Below are positions 26,818 to 35,450 of a stretch of 64,000 nucleotides of DNA, piece by piece. The notes under the pieces were generated by a model. The model had not been told where the DNA came from. It saw only the letters and a program-made list of their open reading frames with translations, and made no database searches. A program made the translations under genes and the position numbers. Source of the stretch: an uncultured Alsobacter sp. (lineage in GTDB: Bacteria > Pseudomonadota > Alphaproteobacteria > Rhizobiales > Beijerinckiaceae); the NCBI RefSeq assembly GCF_945952055.1, contig NZ_CAMFHB010000009.1:104922-168921 (forward strand), in the 5' to 3' direction. Each line of letters starts with the position of its first letter. Position 1 is the stretch's first letter.

Positions 26818-27783
26818 CTACCTGGCCACGAGCTCCACGCGGCGGTTCTTGGCACGCCCGTCCTCCGACGAATTGAGCGCCACCGGGGAGGCCATTCCGG
26901 CGCCGAAGGGCACGAGGCGCTCCGACGCGATGCCATACTGGCCGACCAGCGCCGCCACCACGGCCGCCGCCCGGCGGCGAGACAGGTCGACGTTGTAGTC
27001 GAAGGCGCCCTGGTTGTCGGTGTGGCCGGCGACGATCAGCTTGAGGTCGGCCGCGGCCCGCAGCAGCTTGGCGATCTGGTCCAGGGTGGGCTTCGATTCA
27101 GGCTTCAGCACGTCGCGGTTCGTGTCGAAATAGATGCCGTAGAGCGCCACGCGCCCCGACGCGACGAGCGCCTTCTGCATGGCGTCGGCCTCGACGACGA
27201 CCACCTTGCCGACCTCCATCGGCTTCAGCTCGACCACGCGGGCGAACACGGTGGTGCCGCTCGCGGCCTCGCCCACCAGCAGGGCGACGTAGACCTGCCC
27301 TTGGGGCCGGTCCAGCGTGGCCAGCAGGTAGCGGGCGTGATCGGCGTACCGGCCGTTCTCCTGCGCGCTGTCGACGGACCAGCCGAGCAGATAGGGATCG
27401 TTCATCGAGCCGCCGAAGCAGGCCGCATCGGCGCACTCGAACACCGTGGCGAAGCCCTTGCCGGCGAGCGAGGCCTTGAGGTTGGCGAGGATCTCGAGCG
27501 ACGAGCGCCCCGAGGGCGCGTCGTAGCGGATCCGGGTCACCCGGCCCTGCAGCCGTCGCCATTCCGGGCCGCCGGTTTCCGTGACCTGCTTGGCGAGGAT
27601 GGCGTCGTAATTGAGCGGCGAGGCGAGAAGCGCGGCCTCGTCGAAGTCGCTCGTGGCGTAGAACGTGATCTCGGAGCCCTGGTAGCGCCCCACCAGCGGA
27701 TGATCGCGCCCGCCCGCGACGTCCTTCGCCCAGAGGGCACCCGGCATCAACAGAAGGGCGACAACGACGGCCAGGATCCGCAT
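26818..27783 (-). CDS. OmpA-family peptidoglycan-associated protein
   Basis: A 321-residue exported protein with signal peptide 1-19 (LLLMPGALWA). The N-terminal 200 residues form a DUF4892-like domain. The C-terminal 110 residues are an OmpA domain, with LIVAGHTDNQGAFDYNVDLS and RAKNRRVELV, that binds diaminopimelate in peptidoglycan. It likely anchors the outer envelope to the wall. It reads convergently with the GNAT pair, 18 bases apart. Confidence 0.83.
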   Translation of the reverse strand: MRILAVVVALLLMPGALWAKDVAGGRDHPLVGRYQGSEITFYATSDFDEAALLASPLNYDAILAKQVTETGGPEWRRLQGRVTRIRYDAPSGRSSLEILANLKASLAGKGFATVFECADAACFGGSMNDPYLLGWSVDSAQENGRYADHARYLLATLDRPQGQVYVALLVGEAASGTTVFARVVELKPMEVGKVVVVEADAMQKALVASGRVALYGIYFDTNRDVLKPESKPTLDQIAKLLRAAADLKLIVAGHTDNQGAFDYNVDLSRRRAAAVVAALVGQYGIASERLVPFGAGMASPVALNSSEDGRAKNRRVELVAR

Positions 27784-27955
27784 GGTGGCACCTCATCCTC
27801 GGGGACGGCGAACCGGCGAGGCCCGCTGCTCAATCTGCGTCGATACAATCATCGGTGGCAAAGTCCGGCCTGTCGAGGGTTCTTGGCCGACAGGCGGAGA
27901 CGACCGGCGGCGCGCATCCGCGCGGGGCTCGCGTCCGGTCGGTCCCGCGCGGTCG

Positions 27956-28666
27956 CTACCGCCGCGTGGCGATCCGTGCCGGCGTGCCGTCGCCGGCCAG
28001 GGCCAGCAGAGCCTCGGCCCCGCCGGGAGCGAAGGTCACGGTGCGCGAGACGCCGTCCCTGCGGCACCAGCCGCGGCGCAGGGCGAGGGCCGCCACGGCA
28101 GCCCCGAGCGCCCCGGCCAGATGGGGGCGCCGTTCCGACCAGTCCAGGCAGGCCCGGCACAGCGGACGGGAGCGGGTTTCCAGGGCCGCGACGTCGAGGC
28201 CCTCGGCGACGAACCGGGTTCGTCCCGCCGGCGTCAGGCCAACGCCTTCCGACGTGGCGGCCACAAGACCGCCTTCGACCAGGCGGGCATAGAACAGGGT
28301 CGCGGTCTCTCCGGCCAGATGGTCGTAGCAGAACCTGGCCGCGCGCATCGCCGCGTCGCGCGGGCCTGGACGGGTTCGCGACAGGCCGACCCGGGCGGCG
28401 AGGCCCATGAGCGCCTCGATGGCCTCGGCCACGTCCGGCCCGGCGATGCGGTGATAGCGGTGCCGGCCCTGCACCTCCACCACGACCAGGCGCGCGTCCA
28501 GGAGCTGCGCCAGGTGCCCCGAGGCCGTGGAAGCGCTCACGCCGGCCTCGGCCGCGCATTCGCCGGCCGTCAGGGCACGCCCGGCCATCAGCGCGGCGAT
28601 GATGTTGGCACGGGCAGGGTCGCCGATCAGCGTCCCGAGCCGTGCGATGTCCGGTCCATCCTTCAT
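27956..28666 (-). CDS. ArsR-family transcriptional regulator
   Basis: A 236-residue winged-helix regulator. Residues 8-85 form the ArsR HTH (AGECAAEAGVSASTASGHLAQLLDARLV); a C-terminal domain of about 140 residues includes CRACLDWSERRPHLAG. ATG at 28666 is chosen over 28675 because AGGA lies 7-8 bases upstream. It is divergent from two small NIPSNAP/ABM proteins, with about 100 bases between, and probably controls them; the C-x2-C pair could sense metal or redox state. Confidence 0.82.
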   Translation of the reverse strand: MKDGPDIARLGTLIGDPARANIIAALMAGRALTAGECAAEAGVSASTASGHLAQLLDARLVVVEVQGRHRYHRIAGPDVAEAIEALMGLAARVGLSRTRPGPRDAAMRAARFCYDHLAGETATLFYARLVEGGLVAATSEGVGLTPAGRTRFVAEGLDVAALETRSRPLCRACLDWSERRPHLAGALGAAVAALALRRGWCRRDGVSRTVTFAPGGAEALLALAGDGTPARIATRR

Positions 28667-28770
28667 CGGCTGCATCCTAGCCGATCGGTCCGGGCGATGC
28701 TTCGATCCCGGGCGAAACGTCGGGACGGGCGGCCGCGCTATGCCTGGTCTCCCAACCGGAGGACCCTGCC

Positions 28771-29100
28771 GTGATCACCTGTTTCATCCGCTACGACATC
28801 GAGCCCTTCAGCCAGGACGCCTTCACCCGCTATGCGCGGATGTGGGGCCAGGCGATCCCCGCCTGCGGCGCCGATCTCGTCGGCTATTTCGGGCCGCACG
28901 AAGGATCGTTGACGACGGCCTACGGCGTCTACACGCTCGACAGCCTGGCGGCCTACGAGGCCTACCGCACGAGGCTGAAGGCCAGCGAAGCGGGCCAGAC
29001 CGCCTTCGACTTCGCGCGGCGCGAGCGCTTCATCAGGCGCGAGGACCGCGTCTTCCTCACCCGGGTCTCCGGACCGCATGCCGAGAGGGTCCTGCCATGA
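28771..29100 (+). CDS. NIPSNAP-family protein
   Basis: A 109-residue ferredoxin-like alpha/beta barrel protein with the NIPSNAP pattern FIRYDIEPFSQDAFTRYARMW and a conserved YFGPHEG. It starts with GTG at 28771, with GGAGG upstream. The next gene overlaps by 4 bases (ATGA). Members dimerise and are associated with small-molecule handling; function is unknown here. Confidence 0.78.
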   Translation: MITCFIRYDIEPFSQDAFTRYARMWGQAIPACGADLVGYFGPHEGSLTTAYGVYTLDSLAAYEAYRTRLKASEAGQTAFDFARRERFIRREDRVFLTRVSGPHAERVLP

Positions 29101-29453
29101 TCGCCGTCATCTTCGAAGTCTGGCCCGCCGAGGGGCAGCACGGGGCCTATCTCGACCTCGCGGCCGCGCTGCGCGACGACCTCGTGACCCGGGACGGCTT
29201 CGTCTCCGTGGAGCGGTTCCAGTCGCTGTCCGATCCGGGCAAGCTCCTGTCCCTGTCGGTGTGGCGCGACGAGGAGGCGGTGCGAGCGTGGCGCAATCGT
29301 CCCGCCCATCGGGCGACCCAGGCGAAGGGTCGTGCCGGCGTGTTCCGGGACTACCGTCTGCGCGTGGCGGGCGTGATCCGCGACTACGGCATGCATGAGC
29401 GGCACGAGGCGCCGGCCGACAGCGCCGCCGTCCACTGCCCGCTGACCGGATGA
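29097..29453 (+). CDS. Antibiotic biosynthesis monooxygenase (ABM) domain protein
   Basis: A 118-residue single-domain ABM-fold protein (MIAVIFEVWPAEGQHGAYLDLAA; LSLSVWRDEEAVRAWRN). The family includes cofactor-free monooxygenases and heme-degrading proteins, though the heme ligands of IsdG are not evident. It is translationally coupled to the NIPSNAP gene and shares its divergent ArsR regulator. Confidence 0.8.
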   Translation: MIAVIFEVWPAEGQHGAYLDLAAALRDDLVTRDGFVSVERFQSLSDPGKLLSLSVWRDEEAVRAWRNRPAHRATQAKGRAGVFRDYRLRVAGVIRDYGMHERHEAPADSAAVHCPLTG

Positions 29454-29540
29454 GGCGGCCCGCCGGGCAGGCTTGCGGTCACCCTGCGACACGGCCCGAC
29501 GCCCGCTTGACGGCCTCGAACGACATCGCTACGACTGAAT

Positions 29541-29558
29541 GTAATGTTATAACATTAC
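29541..29558. promoter_or_regulatory. Perfect 18-bp palindrome resembling a Zur box
   Basis: GTAATGTTATAACATTAC is a perfect palindrome 65 bases before the transporter operon. It matches my recollection of alphaproteobacterial Zur sites, which have a TGTAATGTTATAACATTACA-like consensus. The extreme AT content in GC-rich DNA supports an operator. Fur-family regulators other than Zur are possible. Confidence 0.7.
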
Positions 29559-29622
29559 GTCTCTGGTCGTCGCCACGGGTCCTCGCGTCAACGGGACCCT
29601 GGCCGTCTCGTTCGAGGTCCCG

Positions 29623-31170
29623 ATGGTCACGCCCTCCGCACCGACACGCCGTTCCCTGCTCGCCCTGTCGGCGGGAGGGATCTCCACGGTTCTCCTGCCG
29701 TCGCGCCCGAGGGCCGGCGAGCCGGGCGTCCTGCGCGTCGCCTCGCCCTGGGAGTGGACCTCGAACGAGCCCACCGACACCGGCTACCTGATGACGCGCC
29801 TGGGCATCGGCGAGACCCTCGTGCAGGTCGAACCGGACGGTCGCCTGTCGGGCGGGATCGCCGAAAGCTGGTCCGTGGACGACGACCGGCTGACATGGCG
29901 CTTCCGGATCCGTCAGGGTGCCCTCTTCCACGACGGCACGCCCGTGACCCCCGAGGCGACCGCCGCCAGCCTCCGCCGCGCCCTTGCCGGCGAGAGCCTG
30001 CAGCAGGTTCCGGTCGATCGCCTTTTCACCGACGGGCCGGACGTCGTCATCCGCACCGTGAGCCCCTTCAGCCCGCTTCCCGCGATGCTGGTGGACTACG
30101 CCGCGGTGGTCCTCGCCCCGGCCTCCTGGGGCCCCGACGGGACCGTCCAGCGGGTGATCGCGACGGGCCCCTTCCGGATCGTCTCGACGGAGGGAAAGAC
30201 CCTCGTCGACCTCGAGCGCTTCGACCGGTACTGGGGCGCCGCGGCGTCGGTCGCCCGCGTGCGCTACACCGCCATCCCGAACGGTGACACGCGCACCAAC
30301 GTGGCGATCTCGGGAGACCAGGACATCGTGTTCTCCACGCCGCCGGCGGCGACGTCGCGCATCGACGCGGCCGGCCGTTCGAAGGTCGTGAGCATGACGG
30401 TGCCGCGGGTGCGCGTGCTCGCCTTCAACGCGGGCCTTCCCCAATTCGAGGACGTGCGCGTTCGTCGCGCCATCAGCATGGCGATCGACCGTCGTGGCAT
30501 CGCGAGCGCCGTCCTGCGCCACCCCGGTTCGGCGGCGACCCAGCTGCTGCCGCCGGTCGTTCCCGGCTGGCACGATGCGACCCTGGAGCCCTATGCCTTC
30601 GACGTGTCGGCGGCCAAGGCCCTCCTCGACCAGGCGGGCTGGACGCCCGGCCCCGATGGCATCCGCGGCAAGGACGGCCTGCGTCTCGCCGGCACGCTGC
30701 TCACCATCGCCAATCGGCCCGAACTCACCGTGATGGGCACCGCGATGCAGGCCCAGCTCAAGGCCATCGGCATGGAGCTCACGGTGGTGCCTGGCCCGGC
30801 GGCCGCGGTGCCGGCCGCGATCCAGGCCGGCACCATGCAGATGACCCTGTTCGCCCGGACCTACGTCAACGTTCCCGACGTGGTGGCCACGATCGTCCCC
30901 GACTTCACGCGGCAGCGCTCCACCTGGGGCACGCTCGAGTGGCCGGGCCGCACGCGCATGAAGGCGCTCACCGACGCCTATGTCAGGACCTTCGACGAGG
31001 CCGACAAGGCGCCCCTGCGCCGGGACATCCTCCGCCTGATCCAGGACGAGCTCCCGGTGCTGGCCGTGTCGTGGTTCGAGCACACGGTGGCGGTGGGCAC
31101 GCGGGTCGGGGGGCTGGTGATCGACCCCTACGAGATGCGCTACATGCTGTCCGGCGTGCGCCTGTCCTGA
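29623..31170 (+). CDS. Nickel/peptide-type ABC transporter substrate-binding protein
   Basis: A 515-residue family 5 binding protein (NikA/OppA/CntA type). A leader with TRRSLLALSAGG suggests export by the Tat route. The family core LSGGIAESWSVDDDRLTWRFRIRQGALFHDGTPVT is clear. ATG at 29623 has GAGG 5 bases upstream. It heads a complete four-gene importer. With the upstream palindrome this suggests uptake of zinc or another metal as a metallophore complex, although peptides cannot be excluded. Confidence 0.87.
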   Translation: MVTPSAPTRRSLLALSAGGISTVLLPSRPRAGEPGVLRVASPWEWTSNEPTDTGYLMTRLGIGETLVQVEPDGRLSGGIAESWSVDDDRLTWRFRIRQGALFHDGTPVTPEATAASLRRALAGESLQQVPVDRLFTDGPDVVIRTVSPFSPLPAMLVDYAAVVLAPASWGPDGTVQRVIATGPFRIVSTEGKTLVDLERFDRYWGAAASVARVRYTAIPNGDTRTNVAISGDQDIVFSTPPAATSRIDAAGRSKVVSMTVPRVRVLAFNAGLPQFEDVRVRRAISMAIDRRGIASAVLRHPGSAATQLLPPVVPGWHDATLEPYAFDVSAAKALLDQAGWTPGPDGIRGKDGLRLAGTLLTIANRPELTVMGTAMQAQLKAIGMELTVVPGPAAAVPAAIQAGTMQMTLFARTYVNVPDVVATIVPDFTRQRSTWGTLEWPGRTRMKALTDAYVRTFDEADKAPLRRDILRLIQDELPVLAVSWFEHTVAVGTRVGGLVIDPYEMRYMLSGVRLS

Positions 31171-31177
31171 GCCCGCC

Positions 31178-32155
31178 GTGACCGCCTCCGCGACCTCTCT
31201 GGCGGGGCCGCTCGCGCGGCTCGTGCTGGGCCGGTTGGGCCAGGCGCTGGCGACCGCGGCGCTGCTGGCGACGCTGTGCTTCGCCTTCGTCCATGCGCTC
31301 CCCGGCGACCTCGCGCTGCGGGTCGCGGCGGCGCGGGTCGGCGACGAGCGCGTGACGACGCAGACCGCCGACAGGATCCGCCGTTCCGAGGGGCTCGACC
31401 GTCCGCTCGTCTTCCAGTACCTGCACTGGATGGCGACGCTGGCGCGCGGCGACCTTGGACGGTCGCTGGTGACCGGCCAGCCGGTCGCCGGCGAGCTCGC
31501 CCGCCACGGCGCCTTCACGCTGCGGCTCGGCCTGGCGGGATGGCTTCTCTCCTACGCGATCGCCTTGCCCCTCGGCATCGCCGCGGGGCTGCGGCCGGGG
31601 CGCTGGCTCGATCGCGCGACGACGGCCCTGGCGGTGACACTGGCTTCGCTGCCGTCCTTCCTGGTGGGCCTGGGATTGGTCTCCCTGTTCGCGCTCACCT
31701 TGCGCTGGCTGCCGCCGGCGGGCTTCGGCACGACGGCCCACATGGTGCTGCCCGCGCTCACGCTCGCGCTGTCGCTCGTCGCCCTCTCGATTCCCGTCAT
31801 CCGCAATGCCGTGGTGGAGGTCCGCTCGGCCTTCTACATGACCTACGCCCGCGTCCGGGGCTTGAGCGCCGCCGCGGCCCTGCGCCACCACGGGCTGCGC
31901 AACGCGGCGATCCCCGTCGTCACCTTCGCGGCGCTGCAGTTCGCCTACGTCATGGACGGCTTCGTCGTCATCGAGACGCTGTTCAACTATCCCGGCATGG
32001 GCGAACTGCTGGTCACGGCGCTCATCGCCCGTGACGTGCCGGTGATCGTGGGAGCCGGTCTGACGCTCGGTTTCGCCTTCGCGCTGGTCAGCCTCGCCGC
32101 CGACCTCGCGCGGGTCTGGCTCGATCCCAGGCGCCTTCGGGAGGGCCGGCCGTGA
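31178..32155 (+). CDS. ABC transporter permease (NikB/DppB type)
   Basis: A 325-residue inner-membrane permease starting at GTG 31178. Six hydrophobic helices; the ATPase-contact loop lies at about 225-250 (YARVRGLSAAAALRHHGLRNAAIPV), and the family C-terminal motif FVVIETLFNYPGMGEL follows. It pairs with the next permease; their genes overlap by 4 bases (GTGA). Confidence 0.88.
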   Translation: MTASATSLAGPLARLVLGRLGQALATAALLATLCFAFVHALPGDLALRVAAARVGDERVTTQTADRIRRSEGLDRPLVFQYLHWMATLARGDLGRSLVTGQPVAGELARHGAFTLRLGLAGWLLSYAIALPLGIAAGLRPGRWLDRATTALAVTLASLPSFLVGLGLVSLFALTLRWLPPAGFGTTAHMVLPALTLALSLVALSIPVIRNAVVEVRSAFYMTYARVRGLSAAAALRHHGLRNAAIPVVTFAALQFAYVMDGFVVIETLFNYPGMGELLVTALIARDVPVIVGAGLTLGFAFALVSLAADLARVWLDPRRLREGRP

Positions 32156-32979
32156 ACGGGGCTCCGGGCCCGGCCGGACCGCGCCGATGGCGGCCCGCGG
32201 CCTGTGCCGCCGTCCTCCTGGGCGGGCTCGCGCTGCTGGGGCCGATGCTCGCGCCCTATCCCCCGGACGCGCAGGATCTGATGCGGGTGATGGAGCCGCC
32301 CAGCGCCAGCCATTGGCTCGGCACCGACCTCGTGGGTCGCGACGTGCTGGCCAGGGTGCTGGCCGGCGCGCCGCACTCCCTGGGTCTCGCGCTCGTCTGC
32401 GTCGTGTTGGCGGCCGCCACGGGGATGACGCTGGGCATGGTCGCCGCCAATGCGGGCCCCACGCTCCGGACGGCTATCCTGCGTCTCGCCGACCTGATGC
32501 TGGCCTGCCCGGGGCTCCTGCTCGCCCTGCTGTTCGCCGGTTTCCTGGGCGGCGGTATCTGGCCGATGCTGATCGGACTGAAGCTGTCCCTGTGGCCGCA
32601 CTACGCCAGGATGGCTGAGGCCATCGCGACCGGCGCGCTGCGGGAGAACCACGTCGAGGCGGCGCGGCTCGCCGCCTTCCCGGAGAGGACCATCCTGGTC
32701 CGCCATGTCCTCCCGCCCGTGCTGCGCGGCGTGATGCCCCTCGCCACGCTCGGCGCCGGCCAGGCCATCATGTCGATCTCCGCCCTCGGCTTCCTGGGGC
32801 TCGGGTTGAAGCCACCGACGCCCGAGTGGGGGGCCATGATCAACGAGCTGATGCCCTTCCTGGCGGAAGGGTTCGTCCAGGTCGCGGCGCCCTGCGCCAT
32901 GATCGTCCTGTCCGTTCTCGTCCTGGCTGTCGCGGGACGGTCCATGGGAGGCTCCTCGGATGCCCGCGAGCACGGCTGA
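32152..32979 (+). CDS. ABC transporter permease (NikC/DppC type)
   Basis: A 275-residue permease with GTG start overlapping the preceding stop. It has the DppC-type N-terminal loop with LGTDLVGRDVLARVLAGAPHSLGLAL and the coupling loop ENHVEAARLAAFPERTILVRHVLP. The gene overlaps the ATPase gene by 20 bases, indicating tight coupling. Confidence 0.88.
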   Translation: MNGAPGPAGPRRWRPAACAAVLLGGLALLGPMLAPYPPDAQDLMRVMEPPSASHWLGTDLVGRDVLARVLAGAPHSLGLALVCVVLAAATGMTLGMVAANAGPTLRTAILRLADLMLACPGLLLALLFAGFLGGGIWPMLIGLKLSLWPHYARMAEAIATGALRENHVEAARLAAFPERTILVRHVLPPVLRGVMPLATLGAGQAIMSISALGFLGLGLKPPTPEWGAMINELMPFLAEGFVQVAAPCAMIVLSVLVLAVAGRSMGGSSDAREHG

Positions 32980-34426
32980 GGCGGCTCTCACGATCCGCAA
33001 TCTCTGGATCCGGGACCGCGAAGGCGGGGTGCTGGTCAGGAACGTGTCGCTGTCCCTGCCCAGGGGCGGGGTCCTGACGCTGATCGGCGAGACGGGCAGC
33101 GGCAAGAGCCTGATCGCCCAGGCTCTGTTCGGAATGCTGCCCGAGGGACTGAAGGTGGAGGGGACGATCCACCTGGCCGGACAGCCGCCGATCCCGGCCG
33201 GGGACGCCCGGCAACTCGCGGCCTTGTGGCGGAGCACGCTCGCCCTCGTGCCGCAGGAGCCCGCGCGGGCCTTCGACCCGACCATGACGGTGGGCCGGCA
33301 GATGGCGCTCGCCGGCATGGGCGAGGGCGAGGTCGCCTCGTCCCTGCGGACTTTCGACCTGCCGGAGGCGGTGGGCCGTGCCTATCCCTTCGCCCTGTCC
33401 GGCGGCATGGCCCAGCGCGTGCTGGTGGCATGGGCCCTGGGCCTGGGATCGCCGGTCGTGGTGGCGGACGAGCCGACGAAGGGCCTGGATGCCGACCGGG
33501 TCACGCAGGCGGTCTCGGCGCTCGCGGCGCTGGCCAGGGCCGGCCGCAGCCTGCTCGTGATCACCCACGACAGGCGCGTGGCCGAGGACCTGCCCGGTAC
33601 GCTGGCCATCCTGCGCGACGGCGAGATCGTCGAGCAGGGCGAGAGCACGGCGGTGCTCGCCGCACCGGTGAGCGACTACGCCCGTACCTGGCTCGACGCC
33701 GATCCCCGGCACTGGCCCCGGTGCCTGCGCTGCTGCGACATGTCCAGCCTCGCCCTCTCGGCCCACGGACTGGCCTTCGCCTGGCCGGGGCAGGCTCCCC
33801 TGTTCCGCGCAGTCGACCTGCATCTGCCGCGGGGAGGCGTGCTGGCGGTGGCCGGCCCGAGCGGCAGCGGCAAGAGCACGCTGGGCGACATCCTGCTGGG
33901 CATCAGGCGGCCCAGCGCCGGAAGCGTGGAATGGAGCGGCGTCGACATCGTCGCCGACCCGTCGGCCATCCGGCCGCGGCGACAGCGTTACCAGAAGCTG
34001 CACCAGGACCCGGCGTCCACCTTCGTGCCGCATCTCCCCCTGGCGCGTCAGTTCCTCGCGCTGCGGGAGGTCCGGCCCGGACTGGCGATCGAGCGCGAGA
34101 TGCCGCCGCTTCTCGAGCGGCTGAAGGTGCGGCCGTCGCTGCTCGGCCGCCGCCCCGGCGAGATCTCCGGCGGTGAGGCCCAGCGCCTCGCCCTCGCGCG
34201 CATCCTGCTGCTCGATCCGGTCGCCATCGTCGCCGACGAGCCGACCTCGCGGCTCGATCCCGTCGTCCAGCGCGAGACGATGTCCCTCCTCAGGTCCATC
34301 GTCGACCAACGCGGCCTCGGGCTCGTGCTCATCGGCCACGACAGGGCGATGCTGCGTGCCATCGCCGACGACCGCCTCGAGCTCGGGATCGCGGAGCGTG
34401 CCGCGTCGTCGAGCAGGCTCGCGTGA
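32960..34426 (+). CDS. Fused dual ATP-binding subunit of nickel/peptide-type ABC transporter
   Basis: A 488-residue protein holding two ABC ATPases in tandem, replacing separate NikD- and NikE-like subunits. First domain: Walker A GETGSGKS near residue 43, signature LSGGMAQR, Walker B VVVADEP. Second domain from about residue 260: Walker A GPSGSGKS, signature ISGGEAQR, Walker B AIVADEP. It completes the importer. It converges on cydB with only 19 bases between. Confidence 0.9.
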   Translation: MPASTAEAALTIRNLWIRDREGGVLVRNVSLSLPRGGVLTLIGETGSGKSLIAQALFGMLPEGLKVEGTIHLAGQPPIPAGDARQLAALWRSTLALVPQEPARAFDPTMTVGRQMALAGMGEGEVASSLRTFDLPEAVGRAYPFALSGGMAQRVLVAWALGLGSPVVVADEPTKGLDADRVTQAVSALAALARAGRSLLVITHDRRVAEDLPGTLAILRDGEIVEQGESTAVLAAPVSDYARTWLDADPRHWPRCLRCCDMSSLALSAHGLAFAWPGQAPLFRAVDLHLPRGGVLAVAGPSGSGKSTLGDILLGIRRPSAGSVEWSGVDIVADPSAIRPRRQRYQKLHQDPASTFVPHLPLARQFLALREVRPGLAIEREMPPLLERLKVRPSLLGRRPGEISGGEAQRLALARILLLDPVAIVADEPTSRLDPVVQRETMSLLRSIVDQRGLGLVLIGHDRAMLRAIADDRLELGIAERAASSSRLA

Positions 34427-34445
34427 CAGCGCCTCGCGGGACGGT

Positions 34446-35450
34446 TCAATCGTAGCGCAGCTCGTTGGCCTTGCCGCGGAACACCCAGTAGCTGAAGGCG
34501 GTGTAGGCGACGATCATCGGCAGGACGACCACCGCCCCGACCAGGATGATGAGCAGGCTCTCGGGTGCGCTCGCCGCCTGCCAGATCGTCAGGCGCTCGG
34601 GCACGACGTAGGGATAGAACGAGTAGGCCAGGCCCAGGAAGCCGAGCGCGAAGAGCGTGACGGCGCCCAGGAACGGCGCGAAGTCGAGCGAGTGGTCGGC
34701 GCGCGGCATGCGCCGCAGGAACACCCACAGCGCGGCGAAGAGCGCCGCGGTCGTCAGCGGGATCGGCATCAGGCCGATGATGTTGGGAAAGGCGAACCAC
34801 CGCTCGAAGATGCGGGCGCTGACGAGAGGCGTCGCGGCCGAGACGATCAGCATGCCCACGGCGGTGAGCGCGAGCGCCTTGCGCGACCACGCGACGGCCC
34901 GCTTCTGCAGCTCGCCGTCGGTCTTGGCGACGAGCCAGGTCGCTCCGACCAGCAGGTAGGCGGCCGCCAGCCCCAGCGCCGCGACGAGCGCAAAGGCCTG
35001 GGCCGCCCACCCCTCCTTGAACCCCATGATGTAGAGCCCGAGCATGTAGCCCTGCGTCAGCGAGGCCAGCGTGGAGCCGGCGATGAAGGCGACGTCCCAC
35101 CAGCGCCTGTACTGCTCCTGGGCCTTCACCCGGAACTCGAAGGCGACGCCGCGTAGCGTCAAGCCGAGCAGCATCAGCGCCACCGGCAGGTAGAGCGCCG
35201 ACAGCACCATGCCGTGGGCGGTGGGGAAGGCGACGAGCAGCAGCCCGATGCCCAGCACCAGCCAAGTCTCGTTGGCGTCCCAGAAGGGACCGATGCTGGC
35301 CACCATGCGGTCGCGTTCGGCGCGCTCCGCGCGGGCCATCAGCATGCCCACGCCGAGGTCGTAGCCGTCCAGGATGACGTAGGCGAGGATCGACAGCCCC
35401 ATCAGCGCGGCAAAGATCAGGGGCAGGGTCTGCGCGTCGAGGTGGGTCAT
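34446..35450 (-). CDS. cydB: Cytochrome bd / cyanide-insensitive quinol oxidase subunit II
   Basis: A 334-residue membrane subunit with about eight or nine helices; the N-terminal LILDGYDLGVGML-type motif appears as YVILDGYDLGVGM. It supports heme insertion and stability of the quinol:O2 oxidoreductase. Its ATG overlaps the cydA stop (ATGA). No cydX-sized gene follows, since the convergent ATPase gene begins at once. Confidence 0.92.
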   Translation of the reverse strand: MTHLDAQTLPLIFAALMGLSILAYVILDGYDLGVGMLMARAERAERDRMVASIGPFWDANETWLVLGIGLLLVAFPTAHGMVLSALYLPVALMLLGLTLRGVAFEFRVKAQEQYRRWWDVAFIAGSTLASLTQGYMLGLYIMGFKEGWAAQAFALVAALGLAAAYLLVGATWLVAKTDGELQKRAVAWSRKALALTAVGMLIVSAATPLVSARIFERWFAFPNIIGLMPIPLTTAALFAALWVFLRRMPRADHSLDFAPFLGAVTLFALGFLGLAYSFYPYVVPERLTIWQAASAPESLLIILVGAVVVLPMIVAYTAFSYWVFRGKANELRYD

